Below are positions 42,250-52,955 of a stretch of DNA of 64,000 bases, in pieces. Each line of letters starts with the position of its first letter. The stretch's first letter is position 1. The translations under genes and the position numbers were made by a program. A model generated the notes under the pieces. It saw only the letters and a program-made list of their open reading frames with translations. It made no database searches and was not told where the DNA came from. The DNA comes from Vanessa cardui (lineage: Eukaryota; Arthropoda; Insecta; Lepidoptera; Nymphalidae): contig NC_061153.1 of assembly GCF_905220365.1 (NCBI RefSeq), positions 10,808,001 through 10,872,000 on the forward strand, read 5' to 3'.

Positions 42250-45156
42250 TGTAAATCTGGTGCACCAAAATATTCAAGGAATTTTAGGGAAAGACTTAGA
42301 AATTGAATTATTTTTGACCTGTAATTGCATTGATATTTTGTGTTTAACTGAACATTGGCTTCAAAATTTTCAGGTTATGTTTAACTTTAGTGGGCACCAG
42401 ATTGCTAGTCTGTTCGGTAGAAATAAAGCTATACGTGGTGGCTCTTTAATACTTATAAGTAAAAATATAAAATTTAAAGAACGTAAAGATATTGTGAGCC
42501 TTTCTATTGAGCAAACTATTGAAATAGCCTGTGCAGAGCTTGAGCGTGTCATTGTTGTATGTGTATACAGCCCCCTAGTGGATTATATGAATTATTTGAA
42601 AATATGTTGGACAATGTTTTATCGAAATTATCTGGATCTAATAAAGAAATTATAGTTTGTGGAGATTTTAATATAAATTTATTGCATAATTCAACCACAA
42701 GTATTAGATTCAGTATTAGATTCATTCAAAAACGCTTCATTGTGAAGTTTACTTGAATAAAATTGATTTGATTTGATTTGATTTGATCAGATCTTTGTTA
42801 AGTTCATATAATCTGGTCAATCTGTTCTTAGAGCCAACTAGAATAACAGATTCCACAGCAACTTGCATAGATAATATATTTGCTACCTACATTCCACAAC
42901 ACAAAATTATTATTAATAACTTAAGTTCAGATCATTGTGGACAACAAGCGTTATTTAATTTTCATGTTAAAAAAGTAAGTACTTCTAAAAAGATAATGTT
43001 TGTTCCTTTGACCACAAGTCGTATTGAGAAGTTTAGAAGTAATATTATGGCTAATCTCCCTCACCTATCTTTTAGTAAAAATCCCAATGTCTTGTATAAC
43101 AATTTATTCAAATTAATTAGAAACAATTTTAAATCCATATTCACTTCTAAAACAGTTAATACAAAAAACTTTTTAAAATTCAATGATTGGGCGACTATTG
43201 GAATTCATAAAAGTAGGCAACGAATGTATGAGCTTTACAATGAAAGGACGTACAATCATAGTGCCACTTTTGCCAATTATGTAAGTAACTATTCAAAATT
43301 ATTTAAAAAAGTGTGCTTTTTGGCAAAATCTTTAACTATAAAAAATAAAATTAAGAATGCACATGATAAGATAAAAATGACCTGGAAAATTATTAATTGT
43401 GAAACTGGTAGAGTTGGCAGTTGCAACTCCGAATTGAGCCTGAATTATAATAGTAAAGTAGTAAATAGTCAAAAGGAAGTTGCTACAGTTTTTGAAAAAA
43501 TTTTTGCTGACATACCAGTTTTCACGACTAAGTTACTTATTTCTTCTCCAGATGTTGCCGAGTCATTGATGAAAGAAAATGTAAGAGCTTGCAAATCTAA
43601 CTTTAATTTTACCCTTGTAAACCCCAACGACATAATACGCGCCTTTAAGTCACTAGACATCAAGAAAACGGCTGGTTTATGGGGTATTTCTCTAAAGGTG
43701 ATAAATTCGATTATTGATGTGATTGCACCTTATCTTGCTTTAATATTTAATAGTTGTGTCCAACGTGGTATATTTCCTGACCTGATGAAACATAGTAAAG
43801 TTATTCCAATATTTAAATCTGGTAGTTCTGCAGACCCCAACAACTATAGGCCAATTTCAATTCTACCTACCCTGAGCAAAATATTTGAGAAAATAATTCT
43901 AAATCAATTATTAGAACACTTTAACAAACATAATCTGCTTCATAGTAAACAATTTGGCTTCACGAGGGGTCGCTCGACTACAGACGCTGGTATCGAGCTT
44001 ATTAAGAATATCTATGAAGCCTTGGAAGAGTCACGGGATGTCTTAGGGATTTTCTGTGACTTATCCAAAGCCTTTGATTGTGTTCAACATGAGACTCTGG
44101 TCAGGAAATTTTATCACTATGGAATTAGAGAAACTGTGCTCGACCTTCTGACTTCCTATCTTAACAATAGAATTCAGAGAGTTGACGTTAAAGGAAAAAG
44201 GTCTCCTGGGGTCTCAGTTGGTATGGGGGTCCCTCAGGGATCAATTCTTGGAGCTTTTCTGTTTCTCACATATATAAATGACTTGCCCTTCCTTGTTGGG
44301 AACAAACATGATATAGTATTGTTTGCTGATGACACCTCCTTAGTTTTTAAAATTAATAGAAAACAGGTACAGTACGACGACGTAAACAATGCTATAGCTG
44401 ATATAGTACATTGGTTTAGCGTAAATAATCTTAAACTAAATAATAATAAAACTAAAATTGTGAAATTTAGTACACCAAATGTACAAAATGTAAAAGCCGA
44501 TGTACTCATCAACGGGGAATCGATGTATCCAATTGATTCTGCTGAGTTTCTTGGCCTTACTGTTGATGCCAAGTTGCAATGGAGCCCCCATATTAACGGA
44601 TTGGCGAGTAGACTGAGTTCTGCGGCATTCGCGGTCAAAAAAATTAGATTATGTACCGATGTTGATACGGCTCGCTTAGTATATTTCAGCTACTTTCATA
44701 GTATAATGTCATACGGTATTGTGCTGTGGGGCAATGCAGCCGCTATCCATACCATATTTGTGCTACAGAAGAGGGCTATTCGCGCAATCTATAACCTAGG
44801 AGCTAAAGAATCGTTAAGGAATAAGTTTAAAGAAATCAAGATATTGACTGTTGCTTCTCAATATATATTCTCTAATGTTATGTAGGTACGAAAAAATATT
44901 AATGATTTCATGAGAAAATGTGATACTCATAACATTGGTACAAGGAACAAACACAAACTTGTTACTCCTGTTACTCGACTGCGTAGAGTCAGAAACTCCT
45001 TTGTGGGGCAATGTATACGGTTTTACAACAGGATCCCAGAAAGCGGTCAAAATTCCTCTGTTGCCAAATTTAAAAAAAATTATTAAGGAACGCTTGTGTG
45101 CAAAAGGTTATTATACAATTAATGAGTTTATGATCGATAGCACACCTTGGGAATGA
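42250..45156 (+). pseudogene. LINE-C ORF2 (endonuclease and reverse transcriptase)
   Basis: The endonuclease starts near 42256 (VHQNIQGILGKDLEIE, LTEHWL) and continues through a frame change near 42555 to IIVCGDFNINLL (42650). After a short insertion (42717-42787) a 700-codon frame (42783-44885) is intact: SDHCGQQ, DPNNYRPISILPTLSKIFEK, FGFTRGRSTTDAG, FCDLSKAFDCVQHE, GVPQGSILGAFLF, catalytic LFADDTSLVF near 44330, and SIMSYGIVLWGNAA. A TAG at 44883 and a frame change near 45080 break the C-terminus, which ends FMIDSTPWE at 45156. Confidence 0.9.
42717..42787 (+). mobile_element. very short retroelement tail inserted in LINE-C ORF2
   Basis: About 70 bp (TTCATTGTGAAGTTTACTTG, then AATAAAATTGATTTG with GATTT repeats) separates IRF and RSLLSS of the ORF2 protein. 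It looks like the extreme 3' end of a related LINE or SINE. ATTAGATTCA is repeated just upstream. Confidence 0.5.
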
Positions 45157-45365
45157 AACGATCGCCTCCTGGCTATTTCATCTCATATTAAATTGTTTAT
45201 TTATATAATACATAAGACAAACAAAAAAAAAAAACCCGCTGAGTTTCTTTCGCCGGTTCTTCTCAGGTCAGGGTATTTTCTTTCCGAACCGGTGGTAGTG
45301 TTTCAATTGACCATCAATAAGAAAGTGTAATGCTTCTATATTTAATAAAGTTATTTGAGTTTGAG

Positions 45366-45790
45366 TATAACGATATCAACTGTTATTTCTAACGCGGGAT
45401 GATGCTTGTCTACAGAAACTAAGGGACACTCGCCATTAATAACCTTACATTTGTAATTAGAAATTACTAAGTCAAGCAACCTACCATTGCTATTTCTTAT
45501 TAAGTTATATTGTTGGAGATCATTGAAATTTAGGAATGCAGATAAAGATTTTGCTAATGGTATAGAAGAATCGCTAATTAATGACACAGAGTCATACGAT
45601 TCAAACCATTGCGCTTGCGTAATATTAAATTCGCCAACTATCAAAAACTTGTCCAGTTGGTTATCAAGGATCTTATAGGAAATAGTTTCATAGAATTCAA
45701 TTTCAGCATCGTATAGCAAAGCGCAAGGTGTAAAGTAACAACAGACAGGTAGTGCATACCTCTCGGTTGCAGTCGAATGGGCCGGCACGC
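45366..45790 (-). pseudogene. LINE-E ORF2, middle of endonuclease
   Basis: Minus-strand frame with YFTPCALLYDAEIEFYETIS, FLIVGEFNITQAQW (the conserved G-D-F-N motif has Glu for Asp), GRLLDLVISN and SVDKHHPALEI. It is bounded on the left by the LINE-C tail and on the right by LINE-F. Confidence 0.8.
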
Positions 45791-45794
45791 CCGG

Positions 45795-48275
45795 GGAAGT
45801 ACCACTCTCTCACTTAAAATCGGCGTGAAGTGGAAGCTATGCTACCGCGTTTCGTCCGGTAAGTGAGAGATCCGGAGGCCCGATCCCTCTCCCCCCAAAA
45901 CATGGTTGTGCAGAATTTGGTGACATTACCCCAGGAGGGTACCATCAGCGACTGAGGTGGAGAATCCCTCTCTGGGCATCCATGCTCAGGACGTACACCA
46001 CCTGAGCAGGGATGCCCAGGCTGCCCTCCGAATTCTGGGGGGGGGGGGCAATTTTACGCTCGCCACTGTTCGGGGCAAGCGGAGCAGGCATCATAAGGCA
46101 ACCCCTACCACACTCGCTGTGGACTTCTGCTACATAAGGGGACTCAACTCCAACTTGAATGCCGTTCACTTTCACCTTGAGACGGCGAAGCCGGCCTTGC
46201 TCTTTCTTACCGAGACCCAGATATCTTCTCCTGCCGATACGTCTTTTCTCTCTTACCCCGGGTACAAATTGGAGCATACTTTTGTGCCACGAGATGGGGT
46301 GTGCGTTTACGTCAGAGATTATATCTGCTCTCGACGCCTCGGCAGCCTTGAAGGGCAGGACCTATCAATTATCTGGCTGCGCGTAGACTGCGATGACCAT
46401 CCGTGCTGCAGCAGACTCCATCCACAGAGATCATTATTCTGGGCGATTTCAATGCCCATCATACAGAGTGGCTTGGATCACGCACCACTGATCATGCGGG
46501 TAGATCTGTTCTCGACTTCGCTTTGGCTTTATATTTGACACAAATGGTCACCTCGCCAACCCGAATACCGGACGTGGAGGATCATACATCTTCCCTGTTG
46601 GACCTTCTGCTGACTTGGCATCCAGACGGCTATTGCCAGATTGTCGTCGATCCCCCTCTGGGCTCGTCGGAGCACTGTCTCATCCAGAGTACAGTGCCGG
46701 TTACACGGTACTCACGACCTCGTTTTGCGGGCTGTCATCGCGTGTGGCACTACAAGTCAGCAGATTGGGATGGGATGCGGTCCTTCTTTGCATCTTACCC
46801 ATGGGGGCGGGTTTGTTTCTCGATGGATGATCCGAGGGTTGTTGCTGACTCTGTCGCCGATGTGGTGCTTCAGGGTATGGAACTTTTCATTCCATATTCT
46901 GCGGTGCCCATTGGTGGCAAGTCCCAGCCCTGGTTTGGTCCCTTCTGTAAGACGGCTTCACGCCGAAAATGGGAACGCTACCAAGACTGGGCTAACGCAT
47001 CGGCGTCTCCTGATGCAAAAACCAGCACATTCAGAAAGGAATATAACTCTGCCTCTAGGTCCTTCAAAAACGTGATAGCTGAGGCGAAGTCGAAGTACAT
47101 GGGCAGAATTGGCGAGAGGCTGGTGCGCTCTCACATCAGGAACACATGCGTTCTAGTCTCTCGCTAAGGCTGTCCTAGGGAATTTCTGTCAGCCTTCATT
47201 TCATTGGCCTATACCGCGAAGGAGAAGGCCAATCTTTTAGGGTCTCTCTTCGCGTCGAACTCGACTCTGGATGACCGAGGAAAGTCACCACCATCAATCC
47301 CGCGGTGTGATACGACGATGCCGGAGGTTAAATTTCGGCAAAGTGCAGTTCGGAAAGCACTTCTTTCCTTGGACATTCACAAGTCGAGTGGACCCGATGG
47401 CATCCCTCCAATCGTGCTACGGACATGTGCTCCCGAGTTGGCACCTGTCTTAACGCGTCTTTTCCGGCAATCCTACGCATTAGGCGTCGTCCCGAACTCC
47501 TGGAAGACTGCTTTGGTGCATCCGATCCCTAAAAAAGGCAACCGCTCAGATCCGTCCAATTATAGGCCTAAAGCCATTACTTCCTTGCTCTCCAAGATAA
47601 TGGAGTCCCTTATTAACTGCCAGCTCCTGCGGTATCTAGAGGAGAACCAGCTGATTAGCGACCGCCAGTACGGTTTCCTTCGGGGTCGGTCGGCCAGTGA
47701 TCTTCTAGTTTACCTTACTCATAGATGGGCTCAAGCAGTTGAGAGCAAGGGTGAGGCATTAGCAGCCAGCTTGGATATAGTATAGCAGTACCAGCTCCTT
47801 CCATTTGACCGCATCCAACGTAGAGCGGCTCGAGTTATCGACGATCAAGCCCTTTCCGATCTCCTTGATCCTTTGGCTTTGCGTAGAGATGTTGGATCAC
47901 TCTGCATCTTCTACCGAATTTTTCACGGGGAATGTTCCGAGGAATTGTTCGGATTAATCCCGGCTGCCGAATTTCACCTTCGGACATCTCGCCAAAATTC
48001 TAAGTTTCACCCGCTCCACCTTGATGTCCGAAAATCCACAACAGCGCGATTTCTCAGACACTTTCTGTCTCGCACAACCACTTTGTGGAACCAGCTTTCG
48101 CCGGCGGTTTTTCCGAACCGATACGACATGGGAACCTTCAAGAAAAGAGCCTACTCCTTTCTCAAAGGCCGGCAAGGCACCTGCAAGCCTCCTGGTGTTG
48201 CAGATGTCCATGGGCGGTGGTAGTCACTTCCCATCAGGTGAGCCTCCTGCTCGTTTGCCACCTATTCCATAAAAA
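45795..48275 (+). mobile_element. LINE-F, GC-rich lepidopteran LINE inserted in LINE-E
   Basis: Its GC content is clearly higher than its surroundings. It has a leader at 45795-45956 and ORF2 pieces, and ends GGTGGTAGTCACTTCCCATC, CAGGTGAGCC and ATAAAAAAAATT at about 48275, a common lepidopteran LINE 3' end. It separates two halves of the LINE-E endonuclease. Confidence 0.82.
45957..48223 (+). pseudogene. LINE-F ORF2 with the RT palm deleted
   Basis: Frames at 45957-46400 (endonuclease start FCYIRGLNSNLNAVHFH, FLTETQISS) and 46403-47167 (IIILGDFNAHHTEWLGSRT) are followed by 47204-47785: SGPDGIPPIVLRTCAPEL, WKTALVHPIPKKG, NYRPKAITSLLSKIMES and YGFLRGRSASDLLVYL. At LDIV (47783) the frame stops. 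What follows (FDRIQRRAARVI, 47810 onward) is the C-terminal domain. RT motifs from the first catalytic Asp onward, including the Asp-Asp box, are gone. A run of twelve G at about 46038-46049 sits in the first frame. Confidence 0.85.
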
Positions 48276-48279
48276 AAAT

Positions 48280-48490
48280 TAATTAAAATTACTGACTTTG
48301 TACGTACTACATCACAAACGAGAAATTCTCTACGGACAGCAATAAGGACACCAACCCTATGTGTCACCTCGCGCGTTTCTGTTAAACAAATTATATCGTA
48401 GTTACATAATAATAAATTACGTAAAAAGTTTTGCGTTTTTGTTCGGAGGCCACGAACATTTTGGTAATAGATCGACAGGTCAGTTAGCAT
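48280..48490 (-). pseudogene. LINE-E ORF2, start of endonuclease
   Basis: The ATG at 48490 opens LTDLSIYYQNVRGLRTKT, then CNYDIICLTET and RVGVLIAVRREF. The frame is abruptly replaced by LINE-F sequence at about 48280 and resumes at 45790. The start closely resembles LINE-G. Confidence 0.82.
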
Positions 48491-48532
48491 AACTATTAGA
48501 ATAGGAAAAAATGCATATAATACATGAGTATT

Positions 48533-48597
48533 ATATTTTATTAAAATTTACATTTTTTTGAGTATAAACTCAAAAAGATGTAAATTTTAATAAAATT
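48533..48597. repeat. hairpin with 27-bp arms
   Basis: ATTTTATTAAAATTTACAT..TTGAGT and ACTCAA..ATGTAAATTTTAATAAAAT are near-perfect inverse copies around a 4-nt loop. They lie in the spacer between LINE-E ORF1 and ORF2. The rest of the spacer (48598-48789) holds nothing recognised. Confidence 0.7.
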
Positions 48598-48789
48598 GAC
48601 ACATTTATAGTAAAATAGAATATATAAAACTAAAATAAAACTATGAAAAAAACACCTGAAAGAATTGTTTCCTTTACACTTCGCAAAAACTGCACCCGAA
48701 AAAGAATGACGAAATAAAATTAAGCTATTGAAAAATAGTACAACGATAAAAACTAAAACTATGAATAAAAAAATAACACCTATTTTATT

Positions 48790-49178
48790 TTGTTTAAATC
48801 CTGCTTACTTTGAATATGTATAACAGGGCTAGTATCATTACGTCGTACAAAGATCGCACAATGTTTTACCCATATGTGTTCGAATTTCTTTTCTTTAGCA
48901 ATCTTTTTTGCTTCAAAAAGTAGACTTTTATTACTACTTGTTAAATGGTCATTAAAATATATTGTTGAATTATTGCCAACAAAACCAATTTCGGATGCTT
49001 TTAAATCTTACGCAAATGACTTAAACAATTATCCTTTTTATGCCGGGCTAAAAACATTACAACTATTGGTTTCGGTTTCTTTATGTTGTTATTAATTGGA
49101 GCAATACGAGTTATGAAATCTATATCTAAGGACGGGTCAATATTAAGGTCAGCTTTTCGACACAAAGAAGTAAACAAA
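48790..49178 (-). pseudogene. LINE-E ORF1, FP-type C-terminal domain
   Basis: Reads SLCRKADLNIDPSLDIDF, then IKKPKPIVVMFLARHKKDN. After a frame change it reads STIYFNDHLTSSNKSLLFEA and FEHIWVKHCAIFVRRND, with a stop near 48795. This is the same domain as in the ORF1 at 11590-12170. The N-terminal half is at 52330-52955. Confidence 0.75.
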
Positions 49179-49642
49179 TGAATATTTCTGCACATATTGA
49201 ATCTGTCTTTATTTTACAAAAGAGAGCAATCCGGTTTATTTATAATCTTGGAGCTAGAGACTCTCTTCGGGATGTTTTTAACAAAGTGGAAATACTCACT
49301 GTTGCGTCGCAATATATTTACAACAATATTATGTATATTCACAGTAACATTGATCACTTTGATAAAATCAGTGATAATCATTGTATGTGCACTAGGAGTA
49401 AGGATAAGCTTATAACGCCAAGTTTCCGACTCCGTAAAGTCAATAAATCCTTCTTGGGGCAAGGTATCCGTTTCTATAATAAAATTCCGCAGACATTTTT
49501 AACTTTGCCGTTTAGTAAATTCAAATCGTTTGTAAAAAATACATTGGTAGAAAAAGCATATTATTCGATACAAGATTTTATAGATGATAAAAAAGCGTGG
49601 AGTTAATACCTGTTGACTTCCAAGCAGGATATATTAATTTAA

Positions 49643-52127
49643 TGTTGTCCTAAAATCTTCGCGATGATTACACATTTAAATAAAACTATTTATAACGGAT
49701 GAATCGCGTATATTAATTATTTTTAAACATCCCGACGTTTCGAGCACTTTGCAGTGTTCGTGGTCACGGGCAGACTAAGATGACATTTGTCTATTTGAAG
49801 AACAAAGGAAATATTATTAACAACTACCGCCAACGATTTCTCAATTGATATCTTGAGTAACGTTCCGGATGCACGCAGAAGGCACTAACTGTATCTTTAG
49901 GTCTTGCAGTCTGTTGGATTTGGGATTTTAAATTTTTAATAAGTGGATCCCAGGTGTTAGAAAGTCTCCAACCATCTTCTCTATTGAAGTTCGGATGTTT
50001 TTGAATTTCAATAGCCTCGCGTATCATTCTAGGAATGAATCTGTGTTCTCTAGCGAGGATCTGTGGTTTATCAAATCGGATAAAATGGTTAGGTTTATCC
50101 AGAGCATGTTCACAGACTGCAGACTTAGAAGAACGCCTATTTTTGACATCTCCTATATGTTCCTTGACCCTGGTACCGATACTTCTCTTTGTTTGGCCTA
50201 TGTAAGATAAACCACACTCACATTCGAGTTTATATACTCCTGCAGTTTGTAAAGGAATATTACTCTTGATAGGTCTCAAGAACTGGCTCACTTTCTTATG
50301 AGGCTTGTAAACGGTTTTAATTGAAGCTCGCTTCAAGATGTTGCCAATCCTGTCTGTAACTCCCTTCACATATGGTAGAAATGCAGGTTGTCGCTCAACT
50401 GTGGGTGGCTTGATACGGCTTCTGCGATGCTGGCGAGGCACGGGCAGCTTGTTCTGGTGGAGTGCAAGCTTGACCTGACGTAGCTCGTCCTCTAGGTGTT
50501 CAGCATCGCAGAGATGGTGGGCTCTCTGAAACAAAGATTTGCCAACGGTAGCTAACTGGCTAGGGTGGTGGTGCGAGTCACCATTGAGGTATTTGTTGGT
50601 GTGTGTGGGTTTCCTATAAACTGTGTGACTTAATGTATTGTCAGGATTCTTGATAATAAGGATGTCAAGGAAAGCTAAAGAATTATTTGCCTCTAATTCC
50701 ATAGTAAATTGAATGTTTTTATTTATAGAATTAAGATGTACTAAAAATGCAGATGTCAGATCACTAGGTAATATTGTGAAAGTGTCATCTACGTACCGTT
50801 TATAAAACCTAGGTGTTATAGGTCCGGAGCGAAGAGCCCTCTCCTCCAGGTCTTCCATGAATAAATCGGCGACCACGGGGGATACTGGAGAACCCATGGC
50901 TACCCCGTCAACTTGTACATAGAATTCATCATTCCACAATAAATAACCAGATGTGAGGCAGTGATGTAACAGCTCTGCATATTCAATAGGCATGTTGTGT
51001 GTCTGTAGTTTCCTCTTGACAATTTCGATGCAGTCTTGTATGGGTAAGCAGGTAAACAATGACTGGACATCAAAACTAACCATTGTCTCGTTGTTGGTTA
51101 ATTTAAGGTCTTTGATTTCACCAACAAACTGGTAAGAATCCTTGACATACGCCGCAGTGTGTCCTCGGAGGGGTGATAGTGTCCTTGCTATGTGTTGAGC
51201 CAATCTATATGTTGGTGTATCGATTTGGCTTACAATAGGACGCAGCGGAGCACCAGTTTTGTAGATCTTAGGTAACCCATACAGTTTTGGAGGCTTTGCA
51301 CATGTAGGCACGAGTGATTTTTTATCCAGATTTAGTTTTTCTTGATGTTTTGATATTAATGCGGATGTCTTTTTAAGAATGTTATTAGTAGGGTCTTTAG
51401 TTACTTTTTTATAAGTTTTTACATCCGATAAAATCGCGGAAATTTTCTGGTTATAATCACACGTATCCATCACAACGGTCGCGTTTCCCTTATCTGCTCG
51501 GAGGACTGTAATGTCTTTATTGTTGCGTAAGTTCTTCAGTGCAATAGATTCATCACGAGTAAGGTTTCTTTTCGGTGGCCGGCTTCGACGTAAAACACTC
51601 GAAATGTCCTGTCGAATAGCTTCCGAGTCTTCCTTTGTGATGTTATTTTTGAAAAGACACTCCTCCACATTGCAAATAATGTCTTCAAACGGTATTTTGG
51701 ATGGAGCCGGTGCAAAATTTAGGCCTTTGTTTAACACCGCAATAGTCGATTCATCTAAACTTTGTTTTGACAGATTGACAAGTGACGTACGCGCAGGTTT
51801 TTGAATTTCCCCGGTGTTGCCATTATTGAAATTTTTATAATTTGATTTTACTCCGCTGATTTTTTCGAACTTTTGGATTTGTTTTAATTTTAAATTATTA
51901 TATTTTGTAGCGGCTCGTTTATTAGTAAAATCGCAGCATTTTTGCCAATCTGTTTTTGATAATCGTGACTCGAGTTCTTTACTGAGGTTGTCAATTTGAT
52001 CCGTTAACCGTCGCGCGTCAAATCGATGTTCTCGGATGAGTTGCAACAATAATTTCTTACTTGCCTGATTGAGTATCTTATTATCTAGATTAGTATCGAT
52101 TCATCCGTTATAAATAGTTTTATTTAA
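49643..52127 (-). mobile_element. Penelope-like element (PLE-1), complete
   Basis: Flanked by the 14-bp duplication ATATATTAATTTAA (49629-49642 and 52128-52141). The two ends share an inverted segment: TTTAAATAAAACTATTTATA, ACGGATGAATCG at the left, and its complement CGATTCATCCGTTATAAATA, GTTTTATTTAAA at the right. Between them is one long intact ORF. Solo termini lie at 5812 and 25399, and a second copy at 63195. Confidence 0.93.
49824..52049 (-). CDS. Penelope-like reverse transcriptase with GIY-YIG endonuclease
   Basis: 741 residues with no break, near the usual full length. The N-terminal region is helical (LIREHRFDARRLTDQIDNLS). RT motifs follow: LRADKGNATVVMD, YGLPKIYKTGAPLRPIVS, VSFDVQSLFTCLPI, GVAMGSPVSPVVADLFME and catalytic FYKRYVDDTFTILP (about residue 417), then FLDILIIKNPDN. 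The C-terminal GIY-YIG nuclease has GVYKLECECGLSYIGQTKRS with RSIGTRVKEH and Glu in VCEHALD (about 600-700). Such proteins nick the target and prime reverse transcription there. Terminal repeats and target duplication are present, so the copy may still be competent. Confidence 0.95.
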   Translation of the reverse strand: MLQLIREHRFDARRLTDQIDNLSKELESRLSKTDWQKCCDFTNKRAATKYNNLKLKQIQKFEKISGVKSNYKNFNNGNTGEIQKPARTSLVNLSKQSLDESTIAVLNKGLNFAPAPSKIPFEDIICNVEECLFKNNITKEDSEAIRQDISSVLRRSRPPKRNLTRDESIALKNLRNNKDITVLRADKGNATVVMDTCDYNQKISAILSDVKTYKKVTKDPTNNILKKTSALISKHQEKLNLDKKSLVPTCAKPPKLYGLPKIYKTGAPLRPIVSQIDTPTYRLAQHIARTLSPLRGHTAAYVKDSYQFVGEIKDLKLTNNETMVSFDVQSLFTCLPIQDCIEIVKRKLQTHNMPIEYAELLHHCLTSGYLLWNDEFYVQVDGVAMGSPVSPVVADLFMEDLEERALRSGPITPRFYKRYVDDTFTILPSDLTSAFLVHLNSINKNIQFTMELEANNSLAFLDILIIKNPDNTLSHTVYRKPTHTNKYLNGDSHHHPSQLATVGKSLFQRAHHLCDAEHLEDELRQVKLALHQNKLPVPRQHRRSRIKPPTVERQPAFLPYVKGVTDRIGNILKRASIKTVYKPHKKVSQFLRPIKSNIPLQTAGVYKLECECGLSYIGQTKRSIGTRVKEHIGDVKNRRSSKSAVCEHALDKPNHFIRFDKPQILAREHRFIPRMIREAIEIQKHPNFNREDGWRLSNTWDPLIKNLKSQIQQTARPKDTVSAFCVHPERYSRYQLRNRWR

Positions 52128-52329
52128 ATATATTAATTTAAATAATTGTATTCAATTAACATGACTTTGTATTTTTTAAATGTTAAAAAAGAGTAACTAC
52201 TGAGTTTCTTGCCGGTTCTTCTCGGTAGAATCTACTTTCCCAACCGGTGGTAGCTTCACTTAATTGTAAATTGACGATTCAAAAGTGCTTGTAAAGCCTA
52301 CTTGAATAAAGTTTATTTTGATTTTGAAT

Positions 52330-52955
52330 AAGATTTTCAACCTTTTTCTCTGGTACACCCAATACTTCTATGTTAGATCGCCTTTCCCACTGGTCCTTAG
52401 AATTCAATTCATTTTTAAGTGTAGCGACACAATTATTAATTCAACTTCATTTTTTGTAGATTTTAGAGATTTTAAGTTGTTCTCCATGTTGTCGACTCTT
52501 TTGGAAATGTCATCATACTTGGCACTAAACAGTTCAATGGACGATTTAGATTCCTGCAATTCAACTTTTAAAGGCTCCAATTCTTCACGAATATATTTTC
52601 TAAAAGTCTTTTCCAATTATTAATTTCAGATTGGATAAAATCACGTATAGAATCGATACACAATACAGATTCAGTATCGGTAAAAATCGATGAACTTGGA
52701 AGATCATCCACAAGGTGCTTAACGGACGATTTCTCTTCACTTTTTTCTTGTGCTTTATTGTTACTACTAGAAGGTCGAGTTTTAATACACACAGGACATA
52801 TCCATTTACTACGAGTTGTTGGCGAGTCATTTTTAAATTTAACGCAATCTTGATGATAACTGTTATTGCATGTTGTTGTTATACATTTTATGCGTTTTTG
52901 GTTGACGTTTATACTTAAATTGCATACTTGGCAGAAGACAGTCCTTTTTTTCTAT
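52330..52955 (-). pseudogene. LINE-E ORF1, N-terminal part (PHD finger and coiled coil)
   Basis: From 52955 leftward: VCNLSINVNQKRIKCITTTC and NNSYHQDCVKF, SKWICPVC, a PHD-like zinc finger; then SVKHLVDDLPSSSIF; then, after a frame change near 52615, a coiled coil (SIELFSAKYDDISKRVDNM). It stops at the LINE-A copy 2 boundary. The C-terminal domain is at 48790-49178. Confidence 0.75.

Larger units (their letters stand above)
41560..45365 (+). mobile_element. LINE-C (CR1-group), inserted in LINE-E
   Basis: Plus-strand LINE, truncated within ORF1 at 41560 and ending in a TTATTTGAGTTTGAG tail at 45351-45365. It carries the shared CCGGTTC/GAACCGG hairpin at 45237-45300. A second partial copy lies on the minus strand at 56045-57712. 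Confidence 0.82.
49179..52328 (+). mobile_element. LINE-A copy 2, 5'-truncated, split by a Penelope-like element
   Basis: Two blocks, 49179-49642 and 52128-52328. The first encodes the ORF2 C-terminus (SVFILQKRAIRFIYNLGARD to KAWS, stop at 49606) and is nearly identical to 37665-38083. The second is the rest of the 3' UTR with the conserved hairpin and a TTTATTTTGATTTTGA tail. It lies inside LINE-E ORF1. Confidence 0.87.

Noticed and set aside
46038..46049. G-quadruplex motif from the G run
   Set aside because: It is a single homopolymer of about twelve G, better explained as a slippage or indel-prone site in LINE-F.
46159..46386. Frames on both strands within LINE-F
   Set aside because: GC-rich shadow frames of the endonuclease coding sequence.
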